A stretch of 64,000 nt of DNA from Sphingomonas sp. Root710 (GCF_001429065.1 NZ_LMIB01000001.1:1125933-1189932), one strand, 5' to 3'. Counted from the first letter of the stretch, positions 10,901 through 19,015 are shown. Translations and numbers: made by a program. The notes: generated from the letters alone by a model not told the origin.

Positions 10901-12105
10901 GAAAGATGCCCTCTGCCATCAGCGCGGACGACATCGAAGCCGGTATTGTCGAACGCGACATGATCGGCGGTCAGCGCATATCCATAGGCAGCGGTGCCGA
11001 ACGGCCCGTCAAAGGTTGCGTGCAGCCTTATGTTGCGGCCCGTCATATTCGGAAACATCGCGGGCGGCTTGAGCAGTCGCCCGTCGACGACCACGCCGAT
11101 GAAGGCGCTTTCGGCAAGGTCGAGCGTGCCCGACGCCGCGAAGCTGATCGCCGGCGTGTCGACCGCCAGATTGCCCTCGAGCTTGCGCTCGGCCAGCGTC
11201 GCCGCTCCGCTGATCCGGACGACCGGCGCGGTGAGCCGCTGGAGCTTGCCCTTGAGGAAGCTGCTCGGCGCAAGCTGGCCGGCGAGCGCATATTTTCCGT
11301 GGTCTGCGGTCAGGCCCAGTTCGATCAGCCGGATGTCGCCGACGTCGAGCGTCGTTCGACCCTTCCAGCCGCTCCATGTCCCCGTTCCCGAGATGACGCC
11401 GTCGACCGGCCGTTTCCATCCCGTGACGCCAGCGATCACCCCATCGGCGGGCCCTTCGATCTTGGCGTCTATGTCGAAACGATCGCGATCGGGCTCCGAA
11501 TCGAGCTGAAGCCGTACCCGATCACGCCCATTGGACGACCCCGCCAGTTTGAGGAGGACACGCCCATCATGAATGTCGGCCTCCGCTTCGATCCGCGCGA
11601 CCAGCCGCCGTCCCGCGACGGGCGGATCGAGGCGGAGATGGCGAATCGCCAGCTTGCCAACATGGATGTCGAAGCCGGGGAGCAAAGGCCCCTTCTTCGG
11701 CGACGGCTTCAGCTTGGGCAAACGGTGCAGGATCAGCAGATCGGTCTCGGCGCTGCGGATCCACAGCTTATTGGCGATCCACGCCGCCGGCCGCCAGTCG
11801 AGGTCGATCTCCGGCGCTTCGAGGAATAGTCCCTGGCTGTCATAGAGGCGCAGATCCCGCAGCCGCGCCCTGTTCCAGATCGACCCGTCGATCCGCCCGA
11901 TCTTGATCCGCAGGCCCGACGACGGCTTCAACGCGGTGATCCGGTCGATGATCAGCCGGTGGCCGGGACCACTGTCGAGTAGCCAGATCGCCGTCGACAG
12001 CAGCAGCAGGACCGACAGCAGGCCGATAGCGAAAACGCGCAGGACGGGATGGCGGCGGCCCCAGCCGCTCACCCTATCCCCGACCATGGCGGCTTCGCCC
12101 GACAT
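7927..12105 (-). CDS. tamB: TamB-type translocation and assembly module, DUF490 domain
   Basis: A 1392-residue bridge-like protein anchored in the inner membrane by one N-terminal helix (about residues 23-45) and extending as a long repetitive beta structure across the periplasm. The C-terminal several hundred residues contain the TamB/DUF490 domain, with DLVRGGYEFAGRRFDLDRG and a terminal VEFQITRWLSLLSSISTIG region. TamB works with TamA in outer-membrane protein insertion and is implicated in phospholipid transport. Its ATG shares one base with the tamA stop (TGATG), so the two are translationally coupled. Its 3' end overlaps the TonB receptor gene by four bases on the other strand. Confidence 0.92.
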   Translation of the reverse strand: MSGEAAMVGDRVSGWGRRHPVLRVFAIGLLSVLLLLSTAIWLLDSGPGHRLIIDRITALKPSSGLRIKIGRIDGSIWNRARLRDLRLYDSQGLFLEAPEIDLDWRPAAWIANKLWIRSAETDLLILHRLPKLKPSPKKGPLLPGFDIHVGKLAIRHLRLDPPVAGRRLVARIEAEADIHDGRVLLKLAGSSNGRDRVRLQLDSEPDRDRFDIDAKIEGPADGVIAGVTGWKRPVDGVISGTGTWSGWKGRTTLDVGDIRLIELGLTADHGKYALAGQLAPSSFLKGKLQRLTAPVVRISGAATLAERKLEGNLAVDTPAISFAASGTLDLAESAFIGVVVDGRLLKPPAMFPNMTGRNIRLHATFDGPFGTAAYGYALTADHVAFDNTGFDVVRADGRGHLSNALVKLPVRLSARRVTGVGDVAGGILGNLKVDGVLLVTANMVTGNVLKLSSDKLSGKLSLRLDLRTGQYDVALTGKLLRYFIPGIGIVDVNSELKVVPGANGRGTMVAGRGRAWVRRFDNAFLRSLAGGLPSIDTRLRRGPDGVLHFERLVLTGPSIWLIGNGFRRRDGTFYFKGSGTQASYGPVQLTLDGNISRPKIDLLLAAPIEALGLTNVAVKLDPTPQGFSYAATGGSHLGPWDSNGAILLPAGQPATIAVAEVAVSGAKGGGTLRSDPGGFTGRIDLAGGTMTGPLLFSVERGLQKIEGHLRAQRASFAGPMPFTVGRGRIDGTVLLDPAGVQINGTANVLGATMNGVSLARGRAEMRMNGGSGSITANLSGSRGRGFQLTAVSRFTPENVTLTAEGAIDRRPIRLETPAVLHRDGDAWRLEPTQLAFAGGKATLAGRFGGAANEVRAGVQSMPLSVLDIFFPQLGLSGIATGDVDYRLERGARIPTGRANLKIAGLSRSGLVLTSRPADVAVSGVLTDRVAAARAVVSSGGKVIGRGQARITNLPVGGALPDRLRAGNLFAQIRYGGPADTLWRLIGIETIDISGPVSIGADISGTGANPVIRGSLRSTDARLESAVTGTVINKIAAAGRFDGSRLLIDKLSGQTRGGGTVAGRATFDFAGGKGLGMDVAIDANNALLLSRDDIGATLTGPMTIKSDGNGGTIAGDMRLVRGRFQLGRAAAVAAIPQFETIELNRPDDDGVVVRRAPWRLDIKLDSRNQLAVTGLGLDSEWRGKLDLGGTIDNPAITGRIDLVRGGYEFAGRRFDLDRGAIRFLGEAPPDPLLDIQAKANLNGVSATITVSGTGQKPEINFTSIPALPEDELLSRLLFGTSITNLSAPEALQLAAAVGSLRGGGGGLNPINAVRRAAGLDRLRILPADPTIGAGTAVAAGKYIGRRTYVEVISDGQGYSATRVEFQITRWLSLLSSISTIGRQSASVKVSKDY

Positions 12106-14108
12106 CAGAAGGCCTGCCCCAGCGAGACATAGATCGCGACCCGCGAATCCCCCTTGCGGCGGTCGATCGGCGTGCCAACGTCGACGCGGATCGGCCCGAA
12201 GCTGGTATAATAGCGCACGCCGAGGCCCGCGCCGTAGCGCAGGTTGCGGAAGGTGGGCAGCTTCGCCGAATAGAGATTGCCCGCGTCGAGGAACGGCACC
12301 ACGCCGAAGTCGCCGAAGCGGACGCGCGCCTCGATCGAGAATTCGGCAAGGCTGCGCCCGCCCGCCGGATCACCGTTGACGTCGATCGGCCCGATCTTCT
12401 GATAGCCGAAGCCGCGCACCGATCCTCCGCCGCCCGCATAGAAGCGCCGGGTCGGCGCGATCCGCTCGGCCGATGCGCCGATGATCGAACCCAGCCGCGC
12501 CCGGCCCGCGATCACCGTGCGCCCGCCAACCGGCAGATAGGTGCTGCCGTCGACCTGCGCCTTCACATAGCCGAAGGCACTGCCCTGCAACGACAATTCG
12601 GGCGAAACGCGCGCCGCCAGCCGATAGCCCCGGCTCGGGTTCAGCAGGTCGTCCGATCCGTCATAGGACAGGCTCGATGGTAAGGCACCGGTCAGATATT
12701 GGCGGCGGCGTGGGGCACCGGTGGCCTTGACGGTATCATCTTCCTTCGATGCGGTGAGCTCCGCGCCGTAGGACCAGGTCCATTTCTTCTGCCAGATGAT
12801 GTTGGTCTGCCGCTCCAGACCCGCTGCGAGCGTGACCGAACGCGCTTCGAACGCATTCTCCTGAAGATGGCTGAACAGCAGCTGCCCGGTCAGGACCCGG
12901 TCGCGCGCCTTGTAATTGTTGCGGCGAAGCACCGCGCCCAGCGACTGCTCCTGCGTTCCCAGCACGCCCCGGAAGGTGACGCCGCCCTCGGGCCGGATCA
13001 GGTTGCGATGCTGCCAGCTGGCCTCGAGCCGGTAGCCCTCGCCGGTGCCATAGCCGATCGCACCCGATATGGTGCGCGGCGGCGCAGGCTCCAGCTTGAC
13101 AGCGATGTCGACGACTTCGGGATTGGCGGTGGCAACCGGCTTGATCGTGACCGAAGAGACGAGGCTGGTCTGGATCAGCGCGCGGCGGAAATCGTCCATC
13201 TTCGCCGCATCATAGACATCGCCCGACCTGAAGCGCGCGATCCGGCCCAGATGCTTGGCGCTGAACAGCTTGCGGTCTTCGATGACGATGTTGCCGATCC
13301 GCTGCGCGCGGCCGCTGTCGACCTGCATCGCCAAGGCGACATGATGCTCGTCATGATCGACGGTGAGCTTCGGGTCGCCGACCTTGGCGAAGACGAAGCC
13401 CTTGCGGCCCAGCTCGGCCTTCAGCGCGGCCTGTCCGGCTGCGATCCGGTCCGAATCGGCGGGGCCCCCAACCTCCAGGCCAAGGGCCCGCCGAAGCTCA
13501 TCGCCATCGCCGCCTGCCTGCTCGATGCCGGGCAGGTCGATCGCCGACAGCGTGTACAGCGCGCCCGGTTCGACGTTGAGCGTCACCGCCAGCCGCCCGG
13601 TGCTCTCGTCCTCGATCCGCGTGGTGATGTCGGCGTCGTAGAAGCCGGCGGCGCGCATCAGCTGCTCGAGCAGCGCCTCGTCCTGACGCGCGCGCCGATC
13701 GATCTGCGCGGTGTTGCCGGCGCCCTTGCCCTCCTCCAGCGCGGACAGCGTGCGGAAGCGGGTACGGATGGACGTTTCGGTTTCCGGCGGCAGCCCCTCC
13801 TGCCCGCTCAGCCCGTCGATCGCGACCCGGTAGCGGCGATCGGCCTGGGAATCGGCAGCCTGTGCTTCAGTAGGCGTCGGCGTAGCGGCCGTTCCAGTCT
13901 CCGCAGGTTCGGCAGCATCGAGCGGATCGGGCCAGGCCACCTCCATGTCGGGCAGCGGCGCCATCTCGCTCGACGGGTCGAGATCGGGCAGCGCCGCCTG
14001 ATCCCCGGCGGGCGGCGCGACGGGTTGCGCCTGTGCCGCAACCGACACGCACATCATCGCACCCAGAATGATCGAGGGAGCACGGGGCAGCGTGCGGGGA
14101 GCACTCAT
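12105..14108 (-). CDS. tamA: TamA-type Omp85 outer-membrane assembly protein
   Basis: A 667-residue Omp85-family barrel. A signal peptide ends near VAAQAQ, then a proline- and aspartate-rich linker (about 28-90), POTRA domains (about 90-330) and the D15/surface-antigen barrel. The barrel includes the conserved RRFYAGGGGSVRGFGYQ, whose VRGF is the lid-lock motif of Omp85 proteins. It ends YVSLGQAF with the expected terminal phenylalanine. It is the first gene of the tamA-tamB pair. The acidic and proline-rich spacer before the POTRA region is longer than in E. coli TamA. Confidence 0.9.
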   Translation of the reverse strand: MSAPRTLPRAPSIILGAMMCVSVAAQAQPVAPPAGDQAALPDLDPSSEMAPLPDMEVAWPDPLDAAEPAETGTAATPTPTEAQAADSQADRRYRVAIDGLSGQEGLPPETETSIRTRFRTLSALEEGKGAGNTAQIDRRARQDEALLEQLMRAAGFYDADITTRIEDESTGRLAVTLNVEPGALYTLSAIDLPGIEQAGGDGDELRRALGLEVGGPADSDRIAAGQAALKAELGRKGFVFAKVGDPKLTVDHDEHHVALAMQVDSGRAQRIGNIVIEDRKLFSAKHLGRIARFRSGDVYDAAKMDDFRRALIQTSLVSSVTIKPVATANPEVVDIAVKLEPAPPRTISGAIGYGTGEGYRLEASWQHRNLIRPEGGVTFRGVLGTQEQSLGAVLRRNNYKARDRVLTGQLLFSHLQENAFEARSVTLAAGLERQTNIIWQKKWTWSYGAELTASKEDDTVKATGAPRRRQYLTGALPSSLSYDGSDDLLNPSRGYRLAARVSPELSLQGSAFGYVKAQVDGSTYLPVGGRTVIAGRARLGSIIGASAERIAPTRRFYAGGGGSVRGFGYQKIGPIDVNGDPAGGRSLAEFSIEARVRFGDFGVVPFLDAGNLYSAKLPTFRNLRYGAGLGVRYYTSFGPIRVDVGTPIDRRKGDSRVAIYVSLGQAF

Positions 14109-14238
14109 GGCGCGACCCTAGCGACAGCCCGTGCCGCCCGCCAGAGGCTAGTGACGCGATGCTGGCCGATCCGGGATTCAGCGTAGTCGAAACGTGCGGA
14201 GCAGCGGGGCGCGGCGCACGCGCGGTATCGGCCAATGC

Positions 14239-14451
14239 CTAGTGGACAGTCCCGACCGCCGCCTCCTGGCTGAGCACCAGCAGGAAGCGTTCGATCTGCC
14301 GCCATTCGCAGAAACGAATCGCGTTGCCGAGTTCACGATAATGACGGCTGCGCGCCGCCGCCTCGTCGATCGCCATCATGCCGAATTGAGCGAGGAGATC
14401 CTCGGCCTGGGCGATGCTGCTGCGATTGGCGATATAGAACAACTCTTCCAA
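14239..14451 (-). CDS. Small conserved-looking hypothetical protein (70 aa)
   Basis: A short frame with strongly coding composition: nearly every third position is G or C and the residue mix is normal for a soluble helical protein (ELFYIANRSSIAQAEDLL, later RELGNAIRFCEWRQIE). The only usable start is TTG at 14451 because the frame meets a stop 24 bases further up and contains no ATG. No ribosome site is clear. I do not recognise a family with certainty, but the style resembles small proteins common in sphingomonad genomes. No function is assigned. Confidence 0.6.
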   Translation of the reverse strand: MEELFYIANRSSIAQAEDLLAQFGMMAIDEAAARSRHYRELGNAIRFCEWRQIERFLLVLSQEAAVGTVH

Positions 14452-14519
14452 GCGAGTGACCCCGGTGTAAGCATACTAAGGCCCCTCACCACTCAAGCCA
14501 TGTGCCAGAAAATGAAAAA

Positions 14520-14535
14520 TGGCGGAGTTCCGCCA
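14520..14535. repeat. Inverted repeat TGGCGGA-GT-TCCGCCA
   Basis: A seven-base inverted repeat around a two-base centre lies in the 196-base gap between two small divergent genes. As RNA it could fold with a six-base loop. It might be an operator. Nothing else is evident in this gap. Confidence 0.35.
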
Positions 14536-14647
14536 CTTGAATGGTCGACAATGGGTTTACCAAATCCCGCAGCGGCACAGGCCGTCCCGATATGACACGC
14601 CCGGGACATATCTGGCGCAATCCGGCCTGCCGTGGCATGGGGCGCGG

Positions 14648-14827
14648 ATGGAACAGCAAAGCGGCAACGCCTCGCGCGCCGGGGGCGCGATCATCGCCTT
14701 CTCGATCCTGGCCGGAGCGATAACGGGCAATCATTTCGGCCAGCCGTCGATCGGCATGGTGACCGGCACCGCGATCGGCGTCGCGATCTCGCTGGCGCTA
14801 TATCTCTATGATCGCACGCGCCGCTAA
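14648..14827 (+). CDS. Small membrane protein (59 aa), hypothetical
   Basis: Two hydrophobic stretches, AGGAIIAFSILAGAITG and IGMVTGTAIGVAISLALYL, joined by a short turn and ending in the basic tail YDRTRR, predict a two-helix inner-membrane hairpin. The ATG at 14648 gives the compact protein. The frame upstream is open but looks unconserved. Its TAA stop overlaps by four bases (CTAA) with the TAG stop of the convergent S24-type regulator. No family is recognised and no function is proposed. Confidence 0.6.
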   Translation: MEQQSGNASRAGGAIIAFSILAGAITGNHFGQPSIGMVTGTAIGVAISLALYLYDRTRR

Positions 14828-15471
14828 AGCTTCCGCCCGCACCACAAGACCCGGCCAATCACGGCCAGCGCAGCGGGATCATAATCGACGATATCCGGGT
14901 AAGCGTCATTGTCGCTACGGATGACGAGCGGCCCCGCCCCCTCGCGGACCAGCCGTTTGACGACCAGCATATCATCGAGCCGCAGCACATAGATCGCCCC
15001 CGAGCGGATCGTCACGGCATCGCGGTCGACCAATATGTCGTCGCCGTCCTGCAGCGTGGGTTCCATCGAGGCGCCCGTCACGCGGATGATCGAGGCGCGG
15101 CTGGCCCGCTTCACTCCCAGCGCCCGCAGCGTCGCGGCATCGAAACCGATCGGCGGCCCCTGCTCCTCGATCTCGGCGACTGCGCCGGGGCCGGCTGACG
15201 CGCCGATATCGACCCGGGGAACAGCCAGCAACCCAGGCGCGGGCTCCGCGACGGCACCGGAGCGCCCGCCCAGCCGTTCCTCCGGCACGCGAAAATAGGC
15301 CGCCAGCCGCAGCCGGTCCTCCTCCGACAACCGCCGTGGTGTGCCGCGCTTGATATATTGCTGGATATAGGCCGGGTTGCGGCCGAGCAGCCGCGATATG
15401 GCGCTGTAATCCTCGCCATGCTTGCGGATCAGGGCGTCGAGCGCCTCACGGACTTCATCGGCCATCTCCAT
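14824..15471 (-). CDS. S24-peptidase (LexA/CI-type) transcriptional regulator
   Basis: A 215-residue repressor-like protein. The N-terminal 60 residues resemble a helix-turn-helix (DYSAISRLLGRNPAYIQQYI) and the C-terminal half is an S24 peptidase with catalytic Ser135 in GASMEPTL and Lys172 in MLVVKRL. An Ala-Gly pair near residues 93-94 could be the self-cleavage site. Such proteins are inactivated by RecA-stimulated autocleavage after DNA damage, or act as phage-type repressors. No phage genes are nearby, so a chromosomal stress role is more likely. A palindrome and a LexA-type box lie just upstream, between it and a divergent pair of small genes. Confidence 0.85.
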   Translation of the reverse strand: MEMADEVREALDALIRKHGEDYSAISRLLGRNPAYIQQYIKRGTPRRLSEEDRLRLAAYFRVPEERLGGRSGAVAEPAPGLLAVPRVDIGASAGPGAVAEIEEQGPPIGFDAATLRALGVKRASRASIIRVTGASMEPTLQDGDDILVDRDAVTIRSGAIYVLRLDDMLVVKRLVREGAGPLVIRSDNDAYPDIVDYDPAALAVIGRVLWCGRKL

Positions 15472-15481
15472 CCAATACCGA

Positions 15482-15495
15482 TAGGATTTTTCCTA
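15482..15495. promoter_or_regulatory. Palindrome TAGGA-N4-TCCTA, candidate operator
   Basis: A perfect five-base inverted repeat separated by TTTT sits 10 bases upstream of the S24-type regulator start and within the shared divergent promoter. Its position suits autorepression by the regulator. There is no direct proof of binding. Confidence 0.4.
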
Positions 15496-15516
15496 GACAA
15501 GTAGGGAATCAAAAAA

Positions 15517-15531
15517 GAACATATAGCGAAC
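15517..15531. promoter_or_regulatory. LexA-type SOS box GAAC-N7-GAAC
   Basis: GAAC-ATATAGC-GAAC is an exact match to the alphaproteobacterial LexA box GTTC-N7-GTTC read on the other strand. It lies 25 bases before the start of the 63-residue gene at 15557 and 45 bases before the S24-type regulator start. Either or both transcription units could be controlled by LexA, or the box could be read by the S24 regulator itself. Confidence 0.6.
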
Positions 15532-15556
15532 ACATGAGTCGAGGAGGACAAGGACC

Positions 15557-15748
15557 ATGCATTTGCTATCGACCATCGAGCGCTATCTGCGGGAGAGCGG
15601 CGTGACCGCCTCGCGCTTCGGGCGTGACGCGGTGGGCGATCCGTGTTTCGTCACGATGCTGCGCCGGGGCCGCGAACCGCGCGACGCGACCGTCAAGCGG
15701 GTCGCCGCCTATCTGAGCGACCACCCCCACGCGCCCGGGCAGCGCTGA
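15557..15748 (+). CDS. Small helical protein (63 aa), possibly DNA-binding
   Basis: The sequence runs LSTIERYLRESGVTASRF, then GRDAVGDPCFVTMLRRGRE and VKRVAAYLSDHP, which has the spacing of a short lambda-repressor-like helix-turn-helix with a basic recognition segment. A good GAGGAGGACAAGGA ribosome region precedes the ATG. It is the first gene after the LexA-type box and its TGA stop shares one base with the ATG of the next gene (TGATG), so the two are translationally coupled. Related short proteins seem common in sphingomonads, but no function is known to me. Confidence 0.7.
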   Translation: MHLLSTIERYLRESGVTASRFGRDAVGDPCFVTMLRRGREPRDATVKRVAAYLSDHPHAPGQR

Positions 15749-16056
15749 TGGCGGATGCTGTCAAGGCTATCGCCGGGCGAATCCGGCGGCGATGCGGCGC
15801 TCTCGCCGATCTTTCGCTTGAAGGAAGCGACAGCGCTTCATGGCAAAGCCTGCTGTTCGACGGCGGACGGCACCGGATCGAAATCCGCCTGGGTGGAGAC
15901 CGTGTCGATGCGGCGATCGAGGCCTTGTCCGCCGAGATCGCGGCGCCCGAGTTCGAGATTCCCGGCCATCTGATCGCGGAGATCAGCATAATCGGGATAG
16001 ATCGCGAAGCCGGTGACGCCGTAGTCCGGCTCGACGCTCTGACGATTCGGGCCTGA
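15748..16056 (+). CDS. Hypothetical protein (102 aa) in a LexA-box cassette
   Basis: A soluble alpha/beta-looking protein with alternating strands (HRIEIRLGGDRVDAAIEAL, LIAEISIIGIDREAGDAVV). No signal peptide or membrane segment is visible. The start overlaps the upstream stop by one base, so it depends on translation of the 63-residue gene. I recognise no family. The pair lies downstream of an SOS-type box and divergent from an S24-type regulator, so a damage-response role is an inference only. Confidence 0.65.
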   Translation: MADAVKAIAGRIRRRCGALADLSLEGSDSASWQSLLFDGGRHRIEIRLGGDRVDAAIEALSAEIAAPEFEIPGHLIAEISIIGIDREAGDAVVRLDALTIRA

Positions 16057-16078
16057 GCGGCGGGAAGCCCCCTAACCG

Positions 16079-17683
16079 TCAGCGTTTCACCATGCTGCGC
16101 AGCAGATCCAGCGTCACATGCAGGGGCTGGTCGAGCATGCCGTCATTGCGCGCCGCGGTTTCCGGCGTTTGCAGCGCGATCGTCGGCACGGCGACCGGCG
16201 CGGGCTCCGGTGCAGGCGGCTGCGCTATCGAAGGCGCGATGGTGAAGACCGGCGCGGGCTCAGCCGGCGGCGGCGTGTAAGCCGGTATGACGGGCGGGAC
16301 GTCCGGCATCCGCGCGGCATATGCAACGGGCGGCTCGACCGGCGCCTCCGGTCTGAACGCCGGCGCTGGTACGGGATGCGCCGCCGGAGCGGCCACGGGC
16401 GCGGCGACGGGGGCCGCAGGCTTGACCGGAGCGGAAACCGCCGTCGCGGCAGCCGCGGCCGCAGCCCGCCGCCGCTCGAGCCCGCGCTCCAGCCGAACGA
16501 GCAACTCCTCGAGACGCGCCTTGTCGAAACCGCTTTCCGAAGGCCCCCTGGCAGGCGCGGATTCCCGAGCCGGAGCATGCGTTGGCGCGGGCATGGGGGG
16601 AGCAACCGGAGCCACTACGGGATCGGGCGCAGCCGGCGCGGGCTCGACCGCAGCCAGGACCGGTGTGATGAAGGGGGCCGGCGCAACCGGCGGTTCGAAC
16701 GCGGCCGGTGGCGGCGTCAGCGGTTCGAGCGGCGGGGCAGCAAATGTTTCCCGAGGGGCAGGAAAAGCCGGCGGCTGTGGCGGCTCGGCCTCATTCTGGG
16801 ACACTGGCGTCAGTGCGGGCGGAACCGGCAAAGGCGGTATCACAGCAGGCTGAGGCTCGACGGGCACTGGAGCATTCACCGGATGGCTGGCCTCGAAACC
16901 CGGCTGCCCGCCATCGGGCCGGGCCCCGGGTACGGGCAGCCAGCCCGTCGGGGCCGGCGCACGCTGCTCCGGAGCGCCAGCCTGGGGCGCTGGCGCACCG
17001 GTGATGAAGTCGAGCGGGGGCCAGGATGCAACCGGCGCCGCGCCGGAGGCGTCTGGGTCTGGGCTACCCCAGCCTCCACCCAAGGGTAGCTGGCCGAGCG
17101 GTGGAACCACCGGCTGAAGCGGCGGGGCGGAGCCACCAACGCCGGGCAAAATCTGACCGAACGGATTGAGCGGCGGTTCGCCCCCGCCAAAGGGCGTGGC
17201 AGGCTTCGGAGGATCGCCGATGTCGGTGCGCGCCGAGAGCGGACGGCGCGTGTCGCCAGCCGGCGACGGCGTCCATTCAGGCACCGGCAGCGAAACCGGC
17301 GAGACGAGGTCGAGCGGATCGGTTGGACGAAAGCTGTCGCCATCCTCGTCTTCATATTCGTCTTCGCGCGGCTTGATCAGCCTGTTCAGACCCGCCCGGC
17401 CGAACAGCAGCCAATCGACCAGAACCCAGCCGATGCCCGATGTGAGGATGCCGGCCAACACCGCCAGCAAGCTCCTGTCGCTTGGCGAGATAGGCGGTTC
17501 GGCCTGGACCATCAGTTTCGACAGGCGGGTGAAGGTGGTCACCGTCTCGAGCATACGGACGGGCACCGCAAGGACGAACAGCCCCGCCGCGACCCCCAGC
17601 AGCAACGCCAGCAGGATGCCCAAAATCAGGCTGGATCGCCGCCGCGTGTCCTTCTGCACCATCGGTAAGCCCATATTCGACAA
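16079..17683 (-). CDS. Proline/alanine-rich bitopic membrane protein, unknown function
   Basis: A 534-residue protein with a basic start (QKDTRRRSS), a first membrane helix (about residues 18-42), an amphipathic loop, and a second helix (about 70-95) ending LLFGRAGLNRL. An acidic patch PREDEYEDEDGD follows, then about 380 residues of proline, alanine and valine low complexity. A short charged coiled segment, KARLEELLVRLERGLERR, sits near residues 390-407, and the protein ends with a structured-looking tail. It resembles cell-envelope spanning linkers. No domain is recognised. Starts at residues 4 or 8 are also possible. It stands alone on its strand, with 22 bases to the convergent neighbour. 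Confidence 0.7.
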   Translation of the reverse strand: MSNMGLPMVQKDTRRRSSLILGILLALLLGVAAGLFVLAVPVRMLETVTTFTRLSKLMVQAEPPISPSDRSLLAVLAGILTSGIGWVLVDWLLFGRAGLNRLIKPREDEYEDEDGDSFRPTDPLDLVSPVSLPVPEWTPSPAGDTRRPLSARTDIGDPPKPATPFGGGEPPLNPFGQILPGVGGSAPPLQPVVPPLGQLPLGGGWGSPDPDASGAAPVASWPPLDFITGAPAPQAGAPEQRAPAPTGWLPVPGARPDGGQPGFEASHPVNAPVPVEPQPAVIPPLPVPPALTPVSQNEAEPPQPPAFPAPRETFAAPPLEPLTPPPAAFEPPVAPAPFITPVLAAVEPAPAAPDPVVAPVAPPMPAPTHAPARESAPARGPSESGFDKARLEELLVRLERGLERRRAAAAAAATAVSAPVKPAAPVAAPVAAPAAHPVPAPAFRPEAPVEPPVAYAARMPDVPPVIPAYTPPPAEPAPVFTIAPSIAQPPAPEPAPVAVPTIALQTPETAARNDGMLDQPLHVTLDLLRSMVKR

Positions 17684-17756
17684 TCTATCGCCTTATATTA
17701 CGGCAAAATTTGGATTCTCTTTGATCCGTTATAGGATCAGAACAATTTCCGTCCGC

Positions 17757-18953
17757 CTAACGAGCCAGCAGCCGCTCATAGACCGGGCGGTAGCGCGCGA
17801 CATTGACGCCCCAGTTACGCTCGCGTTCCACGAAGGCGCGCGCGACGCTACGGCGCTCGTCCCAATGGGCGCGATCGTCGAGCAGTGCGGTCAGTGCGTC
17901 GGCGATGGCCCCCGGATCGTCAGGGGCGAACAGGGTCCCGGTCACGCCGTCCTCGATCAGTTCGCGATGTCCACCGACGTTCGATGCCGTGACAAGCCGC
18001 CGCTGCGCCATCGCTTCGAGCGGTTTCAGCGGGGTCACCAGATCGGTCAGTCGCATCGCCTTGCGTGGATAGCAGAGAATATCCGTAAGACTATAATAAC
18101 GCTCGACTTCCTGATGCGGAACACGACCGACGAAGCGGATATTGCCCGCGGCCGGCGACGCCGCCGCCTGGGCGCGAAGGGCAGTCTCCATCGGCCCGCC
18201 CCCGACCAGGAGCAGCGCCGCTTTCGGACGGCGCGCGACCAGCATCGACATCGCCGCGATCAGGTCGTCGAGGCCTTCATAATCGTAGAAGGAGCCGATG
18301 AAGCCGATGACGTCGGCATCCTCCAGCCCAAGCGCGCTGGCCAGCGCGCGATCCGGCGGCGGCGGTTCCCCGAACAGGTCGAGGTCGACGCCGTTGGGGG
18401 ACACCATGATCTTGTCCGCGGCGATGCCCCGCGCGACGAGATCGGATCGCAGCCCCTCGCAAATCACCGCCACCGCGTCGGCGCGGCGGACGATGTGGGT
18501 TTCGAGCATTCGGGTGATCCGATAGACCGCCGATCCCGCCCGCCCAGTGCCGTTGCCGACCGCCGCATCCTCCCAGAAGGCGCGGATCTCATAGACGAAA
18601 GGAATATTCAGCCGCCGCGCGGCGCGCAGCCCGGCGAGGCCTACCAACGCCGGACTATGGGCATGGATGATGTCGGGCCGCCAAGCGGCCGCAACCTCAG
18701 CCACACGCCGGGTAAGCGCCCGCACTTCGCGCCACTCGCCGACCGGCGTCCGCGCAGGCTTGACCGGCGGGGTACGGTGGAAGATCAATCCCTCTTCCTC
18801 CGCCGGATCGGGCGCGGTCGCATTGTAACGCGGTCCGGTCACCCCGCGCACCTCCCAGCCCATCGCGATCTGCGATTTGAGGATCGCCCGGGTACGAAAA
18901 GTATAGCCGCTGTGAATGGGCAGGCTATGATCGAGGACGTGGAGGATCTTCAT
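17757..18953 (-). CDS. GT4 glycosyltransferase, exosortase-A (PEP-CTERM/XrtA) system type
   Basis: A 398-residue GT-B fold glycosyltransferase of family 4. The start MKILHVLDHSLPIHSGYTFR is the signature of the PEP-CTERM/XrtA-associated glycosyltransferase group, and the C-terminal half has the GT4 donor site (SPNGVDLDLF, GFIGSFYDYEGLDDL, TPLKPLEAMA). It is expected to add a sugar to a lipid-linked or secreted polysaccharide at the inner-membrane face. It lies divergent from the exosortase-associated ligase at 19209, with a small membrane protein between. No exosortase or PEP-CTERM protein is seen in the window. Confidence 0.85.
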   Translation of the reverse strand: MKILHVLDHSLPIHSGYTFRTRAILKSQIAMGWEVRGVTGPRYNATAPDPAEEEGLIFHRTPPVKPARTPVGEWREVRALTRRVAEVAAAWRPDIIHAHSPALVGLAGLRAARRLNIPFVYEIRAFWEDAAVGNGTGRAGSAVYRITRMLETHIVRRADAVAVICEGLRSDLVARGIAADKIMVSPNGVDLDLFGEPPPPDRALASALGLEDADVIGFIGSFYDYEGLDDLIAAMSMLVARRPKAALLLVGGGPMETALRAQAAASPAAGNIRFVGRVPHQEVERYYSLTDILCYPRKAMRLTDLVTPLKPLEAMAQRRLVTASNVGGHRELIEDGVTGTLFAPDDPGAIADALTALLDDRAHWDERRSVARAFVERERNWGVNVARYRPVYERLLAR

Positions 18954-19015
18954 GTGCGCCGAACGCGCATGAAGAGGCTTTGATTGTCAACCGGATTCAA
19001 CTCGGGGCTGCGCCG

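Noticed and set aside
14824-16056. Prophage remnant around the S24-type regulator
   Set aside because: No integrase, attachment site, lysis or structural gene is present, and base composition is uniform. A chromosomal regulator is more likely.
16118-17089. 323-residue Arg/Gly-rich frame opposite the proline-rich membrane protein
   Set aside because: Low-complexity shadow of the Pro/Ala repeats. Composition is not protein-like.
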